From positions 1 through 47,692 of the forward strand of contig CAMFEL010000003.1 in assembly GCA_945949385.1 (NCBI GenBank): a stretch of DNA of 47,692 nt, in the 5' to 3' direction. The position numbers were made by a program, and so were the translations under genes. Origin of the DNA: an uncultured Clostridia bacterium. Its GTDB lineage: Bacteria; Bacillota; Clostridia; Oscillospirales; CAG-272. Under the pieces are notes generated by a model, which worked only from the letters and a program-made list of their open reading frames with translations, was not told where the DNA came from and searched no databases. Shown here one piece after another: positions 40,595 to 47,692 of this stretch; positions within the stretch are counted from its first letter, which is position 1, and every line of letters starts with the position of its first letter.

Positions 40595-40631
40595 TTTACC
40601 TCCTTATATTGTAACACAAATCACATAATAA

Positions 40632-40660
40632 ATTATAGCACAAACTTATTTGGAATTCAA
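40632..40660 (-). promoter_or_regulatory. Promoter of the lipoprotein gene
   Basis: TTGAAT, 17 bases, TATAAT on the minus strand, about 38 bases upstream of the ATG. Confidence 0.65.
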
Positions 40661-40689
40661 GTGAAGTGCCGTAATGACGGTAAATGAGA

Positions 40690-40820
40690 AGTAATATTCT
40701 GTGCTGTCGCACAAAGTGATATTGCGGATTTCATTCGCAGTGATATTATATTCACATCTTAACTGCCTGAAGGTCAATACCATTCGGCGTCAGACAAATA
40801 TCGCTGCGAAGCAATATCAC
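40690..40820. repeat. Modular repeats of AGTGATATT alternating with small hairpins
   Basis: The word AGTGATATT (or AGTAATATT) occurs at 40690, 40715 and 40739. The spaces between hold different small hairpins, GTGC-TGTC-GCAC and TGCG-...-CGCA. A further unit in inverse order (AAATATCGC-TGCGAAGC-AATATCACC) lies at 40797-40820. The word is conserved and the stems vary, so this is a modular structured repeat. No gene overlaps it. Confidence 0.65.
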
Positions 40821-40884
40821 CGGCCGTAGGAAAATATACCTGAAAACCTCCTTGTTCTCTCGAGCAAGGAGGTCAGCCTGTCGA

Positions 40885-40912
40885 AAAAAGTCCGGATCTT
40901 TCCGGACTTTTT
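40885..40912. terminator. Hairpin with A and T tracts
   Basis: A perfect stem AAAAAGTCCGGA / TCCGGACTTTTT with loop TCTT. It could end transcription in either direction. Confidence 0.65.
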
Positions 40913-41129
40913 CAAAGGCTGTAATCCCCAAAGACTTATGCCTTTGAGGCTATGGGGCGTCACTACTCGTTGCGGTACCCGAAATTTGTTCCGCTTAGCA
41001 AGCTCAGCGGCAAATTTCGACCGCTGCCGTATTCGCCCGTTTGCTTCATCCGCCCCCGGCGGCGCAAGCGGGCGAATCAGATTAGAACCGCCGCTTCGCT
41101 GTCGCTTCAGGAAAACAGATGACGCCTCC

Positions 41130-41165
41130 AAAAGAAAAAACAGCCTCTCGTCTGTTTTTTCTTTT
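41130..41165 (-). terminator. Terminator of the EF-hand hydrolase gene
   Basis: The stem AAAAGAAAAAACAG / CTGTTTTTTCTTTT with an 8-base loop lies 57 bases past the hydrolase stop. It is A/T-rich, so only moderately stable. Confidence 0.5.
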
Positions 41166-41221
41166 GTGTATGTGCGACGGAAAAGCACAACTGGAATTTG
41201 TTAGTGCAGAATATTTACAAG

Positions 41222-42292
41222 CTACATAGCATCAACTGTATCGAATATACATTTAATTCCTATCGGTATTGTTCCTTGAAGCAACCATTCAAAGAAATTC
41301 AAATCATGATTATGGTCTGCGAAAATATTTACAGTTAGATTTGTTTTGCCGCGTTTAAGAAAATCATCCCTTATGTCTTCAGCATACTTTAACGGACATG
41401 CCGCATCGTCGACGCCTTGAAAAATATGTATAGGTAAATCCAATTGCGGCAGTATGCTCTTCGTGGGTGCTAATGAAAAATGTTCATTAAACCAACCTGT
41501 TGTCAGCTTGACTTTCGGATTGATATAGTTAGTTTTAAGCCATTCGTCGTCATTTCTCGATATTGCGTCGAGCAGAGAATCAAGATAAGGTTTTTGAAGA
41601 GCCGCAAAGTCGGATATATCGATTCGTCCATCCGAATTACTATCAATTTTTTCGAACGGTTGATTCCCGAGCAAATCCGCTTTGATTTTCGGATCTGCCG
41701 TATCATAATCATTTTTAGATATATATCCCTTTTTGTCTTTGTCAAAGTGCTTCCTAAGACTTACATATGAAGAATTGCCGCTAAGTTGCCATATTAAAGC
41801 ATTCTTCATATTTTCATTGCAATATCCTGCCAATAGAAGAGCATCGACTCTTACATTTTTTCGCAGTGCTACATGCGGAGCAACAATCGTTCCTTCACTC
41901 CAGCCTAGCAAAAAAATTTTTGCGTTATTAAATTCCGGCAATTTAGTGAGATGTCGGACAATAGATTCGATGTCCCTTACGGAATTAAGCGGTTTATATT
42001 TTTTATACTCATCTTCGTCGACAGTAACAAATAAAGGCTCGCTGTCCCCGATATCAACACCACGGGTATTATAGCTGCAATAAGCTACATTCCTTGACAA
42101 AAACTCGTTCCTGAAAAAATCGTGATAATTAAAGAATCCGCCCTTTGGATTTTTTCTCTTATTATCATATGTGTTTTGCCCTGATCCGTTTACATAGATT
42201 ACTAGTTTATCAACAGGAGCATTATCGGAATATGAATATTTAATTTTTGTTACACTGCCATCATAAAGAGAAATTGTATCTATTTTATCCAT
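41222..42292 (-). CDS. Alpha/beta hydrolase with an inserted EF-hand pair
   Basis: This 356-residue protein has no signal peptide. The hydrolase core shows the oxyanion strand KLVIYVNGSGQNTYD, the nucleophile elbow LLGWSEGTIVAPH (Ser near residue 133), the acid region IFQGVDDAACPLKYA and the final His in FADHNHDLNFF. Between core strands, at about residues 185-235, are two calcium-loop motifs, DKDKKGYISKND and DSNSDGRIDISD, spaced as an EF-hand pair. They lie in the lid region over the active site. Calcium control of the esterase or peptidase is inference. The gene is AT-rich compared with the chromosome around it, which suggests transfer. Confidence 0.85.
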   Translation of the reverse strand: MDKIDTISLYDGSVTKIKYSYSDNAPVDKLVIYVNGSGQNTYDNKRKNPKGGFFNYHDFFRNEFLSRNVAYCSYNTRGVDIGDSEPLFVTVDEDEYKKYKPLNSVRDIESIVRHLTKLPEFNNAKIFLLGWSEGTIVAPHVALRKNVRVDALLLAGYCNENMKNALIWQLSGNSSYVSLRKHFDKDKKGYISKNDYDTADPKIKADLLGNQPFEKIDSNSDGRIDISDFAALQKPYLDSLLDAISRNDDEWLKTNYINPKVKLTTGWFNEHFSLAPTKSILPQLDLPIHIFQGVDDAACPLKYAEDIRDDFLKRGKTNLTVNIFADHNHDLNFFEWLLQGTIPIGIKCIFDTVDAM

Positions 42293-42540
42293 AACTCTTC
42301 ATTTCCGTAATCATAAGTTATCATCGAAACAATTTTGTTTTCTTATAGTTATCACTATATCATATCTTTTCACAAAAGTAGAGTCGACATGCTACAGTAT
42401 TACTGCTAAAAAGCATGCCAAAGCAATCGAATTTTTAATACTTGTTTCACCGTATTATTTCCGCCTTTCATTGCCGTATGGTATTTCTCCTATATCGTTT
42501 GATAAACCCAGTATAACATATTTTTTATCAATTTACAAGA

Positions 42541-42572
42541 AAAAAAGACGGTTACTCCCGTAACCTTCTTTT
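42541..42572. terminator. Hairpin between hydrolase and tRNA cluster
   Basis: The stem GGTTAC / GTAACC with an A-run before and a T-run after. It may back up the end of the tRNA transcript on the minus strand. Apart from this and the palindrome at 42691, 42293-42727 shows no feature I can support. Confidence 0.45.
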
Positions 42573-42690
42573 TGCTCCACTGTTGGGCTCAGAACCGCGG
42601 TTTGCATTGTGGTTTGATTGAACATTACGCCACCCTTATCGCAAACCTTTGTGGGCTTCGCTCTCGCGGTTCATCGACGTAGAGAAAAAG

Positions 42691-42727
42691 CCAAAAGAAA
42701 AGCACACCGTACGGTGTGCTTTTCTTT

Positions 42728-42730
<3 letters not shown>
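42691..42730. terminator. Perfect 40-bp palindrome next to tRNA-Cys, terminator of the tRNA operon
   Basis: The two 20-base halves (CCAAAAGAAAAGCACACCGT and its exact complement) meet without a spacer. The minus strand ends the stem in CTTTTCTTTTGG, so it can act as an intrinsic terminator. The right end overlaps the encoded CCA of tRNA-Cys by three bases. Confidence 0.75.
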
Positions 42731-42802
<72 letters not shown>

Positions 42803-42836
42803 TTATAAATCGAGCCGCATAGAATTATGCGGCTCG

Positions 42837-42912
42837 TGGAGCGGATTACGGGGCTCGAACCCGCCACCTCCACCTTGGCAAGGTGGCGCTCTACCAAATG
42901 AGCTAAATCCGC
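42837..42912 (-). tRNA. tRNA-Gly (GCC)
   Basis: A 76-base cloverleaf: acceptor GCGGATT / AATCCGC, anticodon loop TTGCCAA (anticodon GCC), T arm GGTTCGAGCC, encoded CCA. Confidence 0.95.
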
Positions 42913-42915
42913 ATA

Positions 42916-42991
42916 TGGTGCCTCCGGTCGGAATCGAACCAACGACACGGAGATTTTCAGTCTCCTGCTCTACCAACTGAGCTACAGAGGC
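42916..42991 (-). tRNA. tRNA-Phe (GAA)
   Basis: A 76-base cloverleaf: acceptor GCCTCTG / CGGAGGC with one G:U pair, anticodon loop CTGAAAA (anticodon GAA), T arm GGTTCGATTCC, encoded CCA. Confidence 0.95.
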
Positions 42992-43013
42992 GTCGCCCGG
43001 AATTTTCCGGAAA

Positions 43014-43090
43014 TGGCGACCCGAAGGGGGCTCGAACCCCTGACCTCTAGCGTGACAGGCTAGCGCTCTAACCAACTGAGCTACCGGGCC
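43014..43090 (-). tRNA. tRNA-Asp (GTC)
   Basis: A 77-base cloverleaf: acceptor GGCCCGG / TCGGGTC with G:U pairs, anticodon loop CTGTCAC (anticodon GTC), T arm GGTTCGAGCC, discriminator G and encoded CCA. Confidence 0.95.
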
Positions 43091-43094
43091 GTAT

Positions 43095-43170
43095 TGGTGG
43101 GAACAATAGGGCTCGAACCTATGACCCTCTGCTTGTAAGGCAGATGCTCTCCCAGCTGAGCTATGCTCCC
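43095..43170 (-). tRNA. tRNA-Val (TAC)
   Basis: A 76-base cloverleaf: acceptor GGGAGCA / TGTTCCC, anticodon loop CTTACAA (anticodon TAC), T arm GGTTCGAGCC, encoded CCA. It is the first gene of the tRNA operon. Confidence 0.95.
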
Positions 43171-43202
43171 GATTTTTCGCCGCGGTCTTACGCGGCTTTT
43201 AT

Positions 43203-43231
43203 AGTATAGCAAAGCGGGGCGGCGTTGTCAA
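43203..43231 (-). promoter_or_regulatory. Promoter of the tRNA operon
   Basis: Consensus TTGACA, exactly 17 bases, TATACT on the minus strand, 33 bases upstream of tRNA-Val. This is the strongest promoter in the window by eye. The stretch 43232-43564 holds only a short Leu-rich frame (43295-43510) that I do not support as a gene. Confidence 0.85.
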
Positions 43232-43564
43232 TACCTTTTTTTCAATTTTCGCAAAAAAATTTCCGCAGCCGTTTACAGAGTCGCCGAAAAACGATCATAT
43301 GAGGTAAGGATCATCGTCTGCCGTCAAGGCAGGCAGAGCCCCCATCCCATAACACTGCCGCATAACAAGCAGGTTAATCAAAACAAACAAGTACACAGGA
43401 TAACTGAAAATCTGCTGTCGACACGCTCCAAAGCTTTGCTTTATTTCCGCCGCGAAATTTGATGTATAGACTGACGGGACAGCAGTCCCTCCGAATATTC
43501 CCCACTGCATTTCTATCGTCTGACAATCAAGTTTGAATTCTGCAAACCTTAGTAACGGGCAAAC

Positions 43565-44335
43565 TCACTTTTTCGCCCTTGCAATCACATACCAGCGTTC
43601 GCAGTCCTTCTTCGGCGCGCCGAAGCTGTAGTCACCGAAAAATCCCAGCACCTCAAAGCCTGCGCGCGCAAGCTCTCCCCGCAACCGCTTTTCCGTATAG
43701 CAGCGCTCCCGCTGCACAGCGTCCACCCTGTCCCACGCGCCGTCAGAGCGGCGGGTAAACACGGAAAGATAAAAATCGCACACACCGCGCCGGCTGTCGT
43801 AGTGATTCTGCCAGCAGCAGGTAACGCCCTCATCCTCCAGAATATAGTCGTTGTCACCGTAAAAGGTTCTGAATTTATAAGGCGTATTCACATCGAACAG
43901 GAACAGACCGTCGGGCTCAAGATAGTTGTGCACGAGAGACAGACACTTTCCCAGATCCTTTGCGCCGCAAAGATGATTTATGCCGTCGAGGCAGCACACA
44001 GCCGCGTCTACCGTGCCGTACAGTTCAAAGCTGCGCATATCCTGACACAGCCACAGAATATCCTCATATCCCGTCTCAGCAGCCCGCTGACGCGCCACGG
44101 AAAGCATATCGCAGCTTATATCCACCGCCGTCATATCAAAGCCCCGCTGACGCAGTTCAAATGTCATCGCCCCTGTACCGCAGCCCAGATCCAGCACGCT
44201 TGATATTTTCTTTGCGCCGAATTTTTCAAAAGCGGCGCAGAAAAAATCCGCCCATGCCGAATAATCCGTCTCGGAATTCAGCCTGTCGTAGGATGAGTAC
44301 AATGCATAATATGCGCCGTCCTGCATTTTTGTCAC
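43565..44335 (-). CDS. Class I SAM-dependent methyltransferase
   Basis: The gene encodes 256 residues. Motif I is VLDLGCGTGAM near residue 45, followed by the acidic end of strand 2 in MTAVDIS, and motif II LWLCQDMRSFEL. The N-terminal YYALYSSYDRLNSETDYSAWADFF is typical of a broad group of small-molecule methyltransferases, so the acceptor cannot be named. It follows the YerC-like gene by 6 bases on the same strand, so the two are cotranscribed. Confidence 0.9.
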   Translation of the reverse strand: MTKMQDGAYYALYSSYDRLNSETDYSAWADFFCAAFEKFGAKKISSVLDLGCGTGAMTFELRQRGFDMTAVDISCDMLSVARQRAAETGYEDILWLCQDMRSFELYGTVDAAVCCLDGINHLCGAKDLGKCLSLVHNYLEPDGLFLFDVNTPYKFRTFYGDNDYILEDEGVTCCWQNHYDSRRGVCDFYLSVFTRRSDGAWDRVDAVQRERCYTEKRLRGELARAGFEVLGFFGDYSFGAPKKDCERWYVIARAKK

Positions 44336-44341
44336 CGCCGC

Positions 44342-44647
44342 TTATTCCGGACTTTCGCCTGCGGCGTTAAGATTGTCCAGCACCAGCCTGTAACCGTCGC
44401 TGCCGTATCTCAGACAGCGGTTGACGCGGCTGATGGTAGCCGTAGAAAGTCCCGTTTTTTCAATCACATCCGTATATGTTGCCTCGTCGGAAAGCATTTT
44501 CGCGGCGGTCAGTCGGTTTGACATATCTATAAGCTCCGTAATGGTGCAGATATCGTCAAAAAATGCCCTGCACTCCTCCACCGTCTTAAGGGACAGAATC
44601 CCGCGGAACAGATAATCCGTTTTCCTGTCCGGTTCTCTTTTAGCCAT
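44342..44647 (-). CDS. YerC/YecD-type TrpR-like DNA-binding protein
   Basis: The 101-residue product belongs to the TrpR superfamily group found across Firmicutes. A helical N-terminal part (TDYLFRGILSLKTVEECRAFFDDIC) is followed by LIDMSNRLTAAKML and the helix-turn-helix ATYTDVIEKTGLSTATISRVNRCLRYG. It has no ligand residues of tryptophan repressor that I can verify, and the regulated genes are unknown. It starts the short operon with the methyltransferase. Confidence 0.92.
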   Translation of the reverse strand: MAKREPDRKTDYLFRGILSLKTVEECRAFFDDICTITELIDMSNRLTAAKMLSDEATYTDVIEKTGLSTATISRVNRCLRYGSDGYRLVLDNLNAAGESPE

Positions 44648-44784
44648 TCTCCTCTGATTCCTTTCCTGTACTTATGTCGTAATCCGTGCCGGGGTGTACC
44701 GCGGCACTATGTCTCTGCACGCCGCCGTATAGGCAGATAAGAACCTGCCCTATCCCGCGCCCCGCAGTTTTACGGCTTTACGCT

Positions 44785-45792
44785 TTATTTGTTCGTGTCT
44801 CCGCCCGTGAGAATAAGACGGGCAATATCGTCGGCGCAGGCGCCGGAAATATAGTCCCCGACTCCCTCAAGCGCCGCTCTCAGCGCTCCGGGCTCCAGCG
44901 ACACTCCCTCAAGAGAAGCGCAAAGCTTCTTTGTGTCGGCGGTGCCGAAAAAGTCTCCCTTTATATCAATATGCCCGATAACTCCTCTGTCGGCGCTGAG
45001 ATAGACCTCTACGCCGCCGTAGGAAAAACGCTGTCTGCACTCTCTGTCGCAGGCGGGGGAGGCGCCGAAATTCCAACTCCACCGGGAATATTTATCATCG
45101 CTCAGCCGTCTGATTGCCGCCCTTTCCTCCTCGGTGAAGTCCCGAGGCTCGCCCAGCTCTCCCGCCACAAGCTCGCACAGCCGCAGCATAAAGCCCTCTG
45201 CGTCCCGCGGTCCGCAGTAGCCCTCCAGAGCGGAAATATTGCACACTCTGGAGCGAACGCTTTTTACTCCTTTTGAGCGCAGCTTGTCCTCCGAGACCCG
45301 AAGTGCCGCGCCAAGCTCCGCCATATCGGCGCCGAACAGCAGCGTGCCGTGGTGCATGAGCCGCTTTCTGCCGTCGGCGGTGTCGTAGACGCACTGAGCG
45401 TTGCCGGATATTTTGCAGCCATCTGCCACAATGTCGTTTCTGCCGTCGGCGCAGGCAACAACGCCCATAGCGCTCAGCGCCTCGATAATAGGCGCGGTAA
45501 AGCGGCTGAAATCAAGCCCGCCCTCTCCGGCGGCGGTTATAAACGTAAAATTTACATTCCCCGGATCGTGAAAGACCGCGCCGACGCCCGTAAGCCGCCG
45601 CACTATTTTAATACCGGTCTTTTCCGCATAGTCAAGATTCACCTCGGCATAGGTGTTCTGATTTTTCCCCACTATTACCGCACGGTCATTGCGCCACAGC
45701 ATAAAAACATCGTCCCGCGAGTTTTCCAGAAGGTACTCCTCAGAGGCAAGATTGAAATAAGCGTCCACCACGGAATTGTTTATAACGAGCAT
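44785..45792 (-). CDS. lplA: Lipoate-protein ligase A
   Basis: The enzyme has 335 residues from the ATG giving MLVINNSVVDAYFNLASEEYLLE. The longer frame to 45861 lacks a ribosome site. It attaches free lipoate to lipoyl domains in two steps via lipoyl-AMP. The catalytic domain shows VGKNQNTYAEVN, RRLTGVGAVFHDPGNVNFTFI, and NDIVADGCKISGNAQ with the lysine needed for activation. The C-terminal accessory domain (about 245-330) is present. Position 2 of the RRxSGGGAV block reads RRLTGVGAV, a mild deviation. It is transcribed alone. Confidence 0.95.
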   Translation of the reverse strand: MLVINNSVVDAYFNLASEEYLLENSRDDVFMLWRNDRAVIVGKNQNTYAEVNLDYAEKTGIKIVRRLTGVGAVFHDPGNVNFTFITAAGEGGLDFSRFTAPIIEALSAMGVVACADGRNDIVADGCKISGNAQCVYDTADGRKRLMHHGTLLFGADMAELGAALRVSEDKLRSKGVKSVRSRVCNISALEGYCGPRDAEGFMLRLCELVAGELGEPRDFTEEERAAIRRLSDDKYSRWSWNFGASPACDRECRQRFSYGGVEVYLSADRGVIGHIDIKGDFFGTADTKKLCASLEGVSLEPGALRAALEGVGDYISGACADDIARLILTGGDTNK

Positions 45793-45900
45793 AAAAGGAA
45801 TTTCCTTCCGAAAAACCGCGCCGCACGGCGCTGATAAGAAACTGCATATGTATTGTATCACATACGGCAGCCACTTTTCAACATAGCGGTGAAACTTTGG

Positions 45901-45929
45901 TTGAAACGCCGAAAAAGATGTGGTAAAAT
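45901..45929 (+). promoter_or_regulatory. Promoter of the nitroreductase gene
   Basis: TTGAAA, 17 bases, TAAAAT on the plus strand. Transcription should begin near 45936, leaving a leader of about 85 bases. Confidence 0.65.
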
Positions 45930-46020
45930 ATTATAGGTTGTCCAAGACTTCCGCCGTCTCCCGGGCAGAGCATATTATTCCGACATAAATTTTCGAACAA
46001 TTCGGAAAGGAAGATAAAAA

Positions 46021-46542
46021 ATGACAAACGCAGTAATCGAAAACATGAAAAACAGGCGAAGCTATCGCAGCTACGAATCCCGCCAAATAACGCAGGAGGA
46101 GCTTGACGCCGTGCTGGAGGCCGGGCTCTGGGCGCCCAGCGGTATGAACCGCCAGTGCGTAAAGCTGGTCGCCGTAACAAACCCCGACGCCGTCTCCCGC
46201 CTGTCACGTATGAACGCCGCCGTTATGGGCTCGTCGGGAGATCCCTTTTACGGCGCGCCCTGTGTTATAATAGTATTTGCCGACTCGCAGGCGCACACTT
46301 ATACGGAGGACGGAAGCCTTGCTATGGGAAATATGCTCTGCGCCGCCGCGTCTCTGGGACTCGGCTCCTGCTGGATACACCGCGCAAGAGAGGTCTTTGA
46401 AACCGACGAGGGCAGGGCGCTTATGAAAGAATGGGGAATACCCGAAAGCTATAAAGGCATCGGCAACTGTATCTTAGGCTACGCCGCCGAGACTCCGGCT
46501 CCGAAGCCCAGAACCGACGGCAGAATAATCAAGGTGAAATAA
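46021..46542 (+). CDS. Nitroreductase-family flavoprotein
   Basis: The protein is 173 residues, short for the family but complete. The FMN-binding N-terminus reads MKNRRSYRSYESRQITQEEL, followed by EAGLWAPSGMNRQ, a central FYGAPCVIIVFAD, and a C-terminal GLGSCWIHRAREVFETDEG with a final Arg/Lys end. Such enzymes are FMN dimers that use NAD(P)H to reduce nitro compounds, quinones or other acceptors; the physiological substrate is unknown. It is monocistronic, with GGAAAGGAAG upstream. Confidence 0.93.
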   Translation: MTNAVIENMKNRRSYRSYESRQITQEELDAVLEAGLWAPSGMNRQCVKLVAVTNPDAVSRLSRMNAAVMGSSGDPFYGAPCVIIVFADSQAHTYTEDGSLAMGNMLCAAASLGLGSCWIHRAREVFETDEGRALMKEWGIPESYKGIGNCILGYAAETPAPKPRTDGRIIKVK

Positions 46543-46708
46543 GCCGAAATGATTCACCCCCCCGCTTTGCTTACAGACAACGCGAAAATCGGGCAATCAA
46601 ATCCCTGCCGGAATACCGTTTTTTGCCCGATTTCGCCCACGTATTTATAAATAATTGTAAATAACCTGAAAAAATATGGCGACTTACTCACTTTTTTTCG
46701 CAAAACTA

Positions 46709-46737
46709 TGGAAATCCGGGGGAAAATATGATAGAAT
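46709..46737 (+). promoter_or_regulatory. Possible promoter of ppdK
   Basis: TGGAAA, 17 bases, TAGAAT on the plus strand, 70 bases before the start codon. A TTGACA at 46769-46774 lies closer to the gene but has no well-spaced -10. Confidence 0.35.
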
Positions 46738-46806
46738 GACAAATGCGACACATAGTGCCGTTTGTAAAGTTGACAAATAAAAAATATATTTTTGGAGGAT
46801 TGTAAA

Positions 46807-47692
46807 ATGGGAAAGAAGTATGTATACCTTTTCTCCGAGGGCAACGCTAATATGCGCGAGCTGCTCGGCGGTAAAGGCGCAAACCTGGCGGAAATGACCA
46901 ACATAGGTCTTCCTGTTCCCCAGGGCTTCACGATCTCAACGGAGGCGTGCACACAGTACTACGAGGACGGCAGAAAAATAAGCGACGATATCATGGCTCA
47001 GACCATGGAGGGCGTCAAGAAAATGGAGGAGATCAACGGCAAAAAGTTCGGTGACCTCAAGAACCCCCTGCTTGTTTCCGTTCGTTCCGGCGCACGCGCA
47101 TCCATGCCCGGTATGATGGATACCATCCTCAACCTCGGTCTTAACGACGAAGTTGTGGAGGCAATGATCGCCGGCAACGACGATCCTAAGTTCAAGAGAT
47201 TCGTATATGACTCTTACAGAAGATTTATCCAGATGTTCTCCGACGTCGTTATGGAGGTCGGCAAGAAGTACTTCGAAGAGCTCATCGACAAGATGAAAGC
47301 CGAGAAGGGCGTTCAGTTCGACGTAGACCTTACTGCGGACGATCTGAAAGAGCTTGCACGTCAGTTCAAGGCAGAGTATAAGGCAAAGATCGGCGAGGAC
47401 TTCCCCTCCGACCCCGTTACTCAGCTCAAGCTGGCTATCGAGGCAGTATTCCGTTCATGGGATAACCCCCGTGCAAACGTTTACCGCCGCGATAACGATA
47501 TCCCTTACTCCTGGGGTACCGCAGTTAACGTAATGCCTATGGTATTCGGTAACCTTAACAACAACTCCGGTACAGGCGTTGCCTTCACCCGTGACCCCGC
47601 AACCGGCGAAAAGAAGCTCATGGGCGAGTTCCTTGTAAACGCACAGGGCGAGGACGTTGTTGCAGGCGTCCGTACTCCTATGCCTATCGCAC
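46807..47692 (+). CDS. ppdK: Pyruvate, phosphate dikinase, N-terminal part (cut by window end)
   Basis: The first 295 codons of a gene of about 880 run off the right edge with no stop. It starts at an ATG after TTGGAGG. The protein begins MGKKYVYLFSEGNANMRELLGGKGANLAEMTN and continues SVRSGARASMPGMMDTILNLG and NNSGTGVAFTRDPATGEKKLMGEF, the nucleotide-binding domain. The enzyme interconverts pyruvate + ATP + Pi with PEP + AMP + PPi, and replaces or supplements pyruvate kinase in many anaerobic Clostridia. The central phospho-histidine and the C-terminal PEP domain lie beyond the window. Confidence 0.96.
   Translation, partial: MGKKYVYLFSEGNANMRELLGGKGANLAEMTNIGLPVPQGFTISTEACTQYYEDGRKISDDIMAQTMEGVKKMEEINGKKFGDLKNPLLVSVRSGARASMPGMMDTILNLGLNDEVVEAMIAGNDDPKFKRFVYDSYRRFIQMFSDVVMEVGKKYFEELIDKMKAEKGVQFDVDLTADDLKELARQFKAEYKAKIGEDFPSDPVTQLKLAIEAVFRSWDNPRANVYRRDNDIPYSWGTAVNVMPMVFGNLNNNSGTGVAFTRDPATGEKKLMGEFLVNAQGEDVVAGVRTPMPIA

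Larger units (their letters stand above)
40817..41188 (-). other. GC-rich island with a doubtful 123-residue frame, probable repeat element
   Basis: A minus-strand frame of 123 residues spans this stretch (RQRSGGSNLIRPLAPPGADE and a Lys/Arg/Leu-rich rest). It has no ribosome site, no family I can name and a composition that looks like translated repeat DNA. Its 3' part lies over two hairpins, CCTCCTTG / CAAGGAGG (40850-40872) and the stem at 40885-40912. I think it is more likely a dispersed intergenic element than a gene. Confidence 0.35.

Noticed and set aside
43295..43510. 71-residue minus-strand frame after the tRNA cluster
   Set aside because: It has a hydrophobic middle but no ribosome site, no neighbours on its transcript and no recognisable family; I left it out as a probable chance frame.
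46769..46790. TTGACA just upstream of ppdK as its -35
   Set aside because: The only good -10-like word after it is nine bases away, too close for a sigma-70 promoter.

Overview
The window looks like chromosome from a Gram-positive anaerobe of the Clostridia, most like a gut Oscillospiraceae/Ruminococcaceae member. The basis is strong AGGAGG-type ribosome sites, moderate to high GC in most genes, genes typical of that group (PduL, pyruvate phosphate dikinase, YerC/YecD, FeoA/FeoB with a small Cys-rich partner, long HPF, DUF5662) and no outer-membrane genes. The genus cannot be named from the sequence alone.

Layout. 1-270: a terminator hairpin and a four-unit hairpin repeat. 271-1791: pgeF-type laccase-domain protein and pduL. 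1939-3899: a GntR regulator with an ABC-2 transporter behind a perfect operator palindrome. 3999-4874: a lipoprotein amidase. 5126-8309: response regulator, histidine kinase and an unknown membrane-anchored protein. 8314-9479: an M23 peptidase broken by a frameshift. 9742-15005, plus strand: MBOAT acyltransferase, DHHW/AlgJ-like protein, a lipoprotein and a divergent type IIA topoisomerase B subunit. 15080-20167, minus strand: a four-gene cluster of SPFH/SHOCT protein, four-helix membrane protein, DUF2971 protein and zinc ribbon-TIR-TPR-TM-DUF6273 protein. 20610-24246: DUF5662 protein, AEC transporter and a glycosidase-like protein. 24504-28791: recG, convergent with pgk-tpiA. 29014-35553: a cell-surface polysaccharide cluster (ABC exporter, Ig-like anchored protein, Wzz/phosphatase fusion, nucleotide-sugar dehydratase). 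35880-36404: hpf. 36751-39294: feoA-feoB-Cys-rich protein. 39383-42292: three small accessory genes among hairpin repeats. 42728-43170: five tRNAs (order of transcription Val, Asp, Phe, Gly, Cys). 43565-46542: methyltransferase, YerC-like repressor, lipoate ligase, nitroreductase. 46807 to the edge: ppdK, cut by the window end.

Most interesting is the SPFH/TIR cluster. It has its own near-consensus promoter, it lies between terminators, and one of its genes is far more AT-rich than the flanks. The TIR protein keeps a glutamate in the position expected of NAD-cleaving TIR domains. Its last exposed segment (15122-15202) has the codon pattern expected of a diversity-generating-retroelement variable region: nearly all codons end in C or T and the residues can be reached from AAC/AAT. 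No reverse transcriptase or template repeat is in the window, so this is a hypothesis. The cluster is a candidate immune or sensing module with a diversified recognition end.

Three lesions are recorded. Two are one-base frameshifts (M23 peptidase near 9085, ABC exporter near 33953). The third is a Wzz protein that has lost its tyrosine-kinase domain and runs in frame into the phosphatase. They may be real decay or assembly error; only reads can decide.
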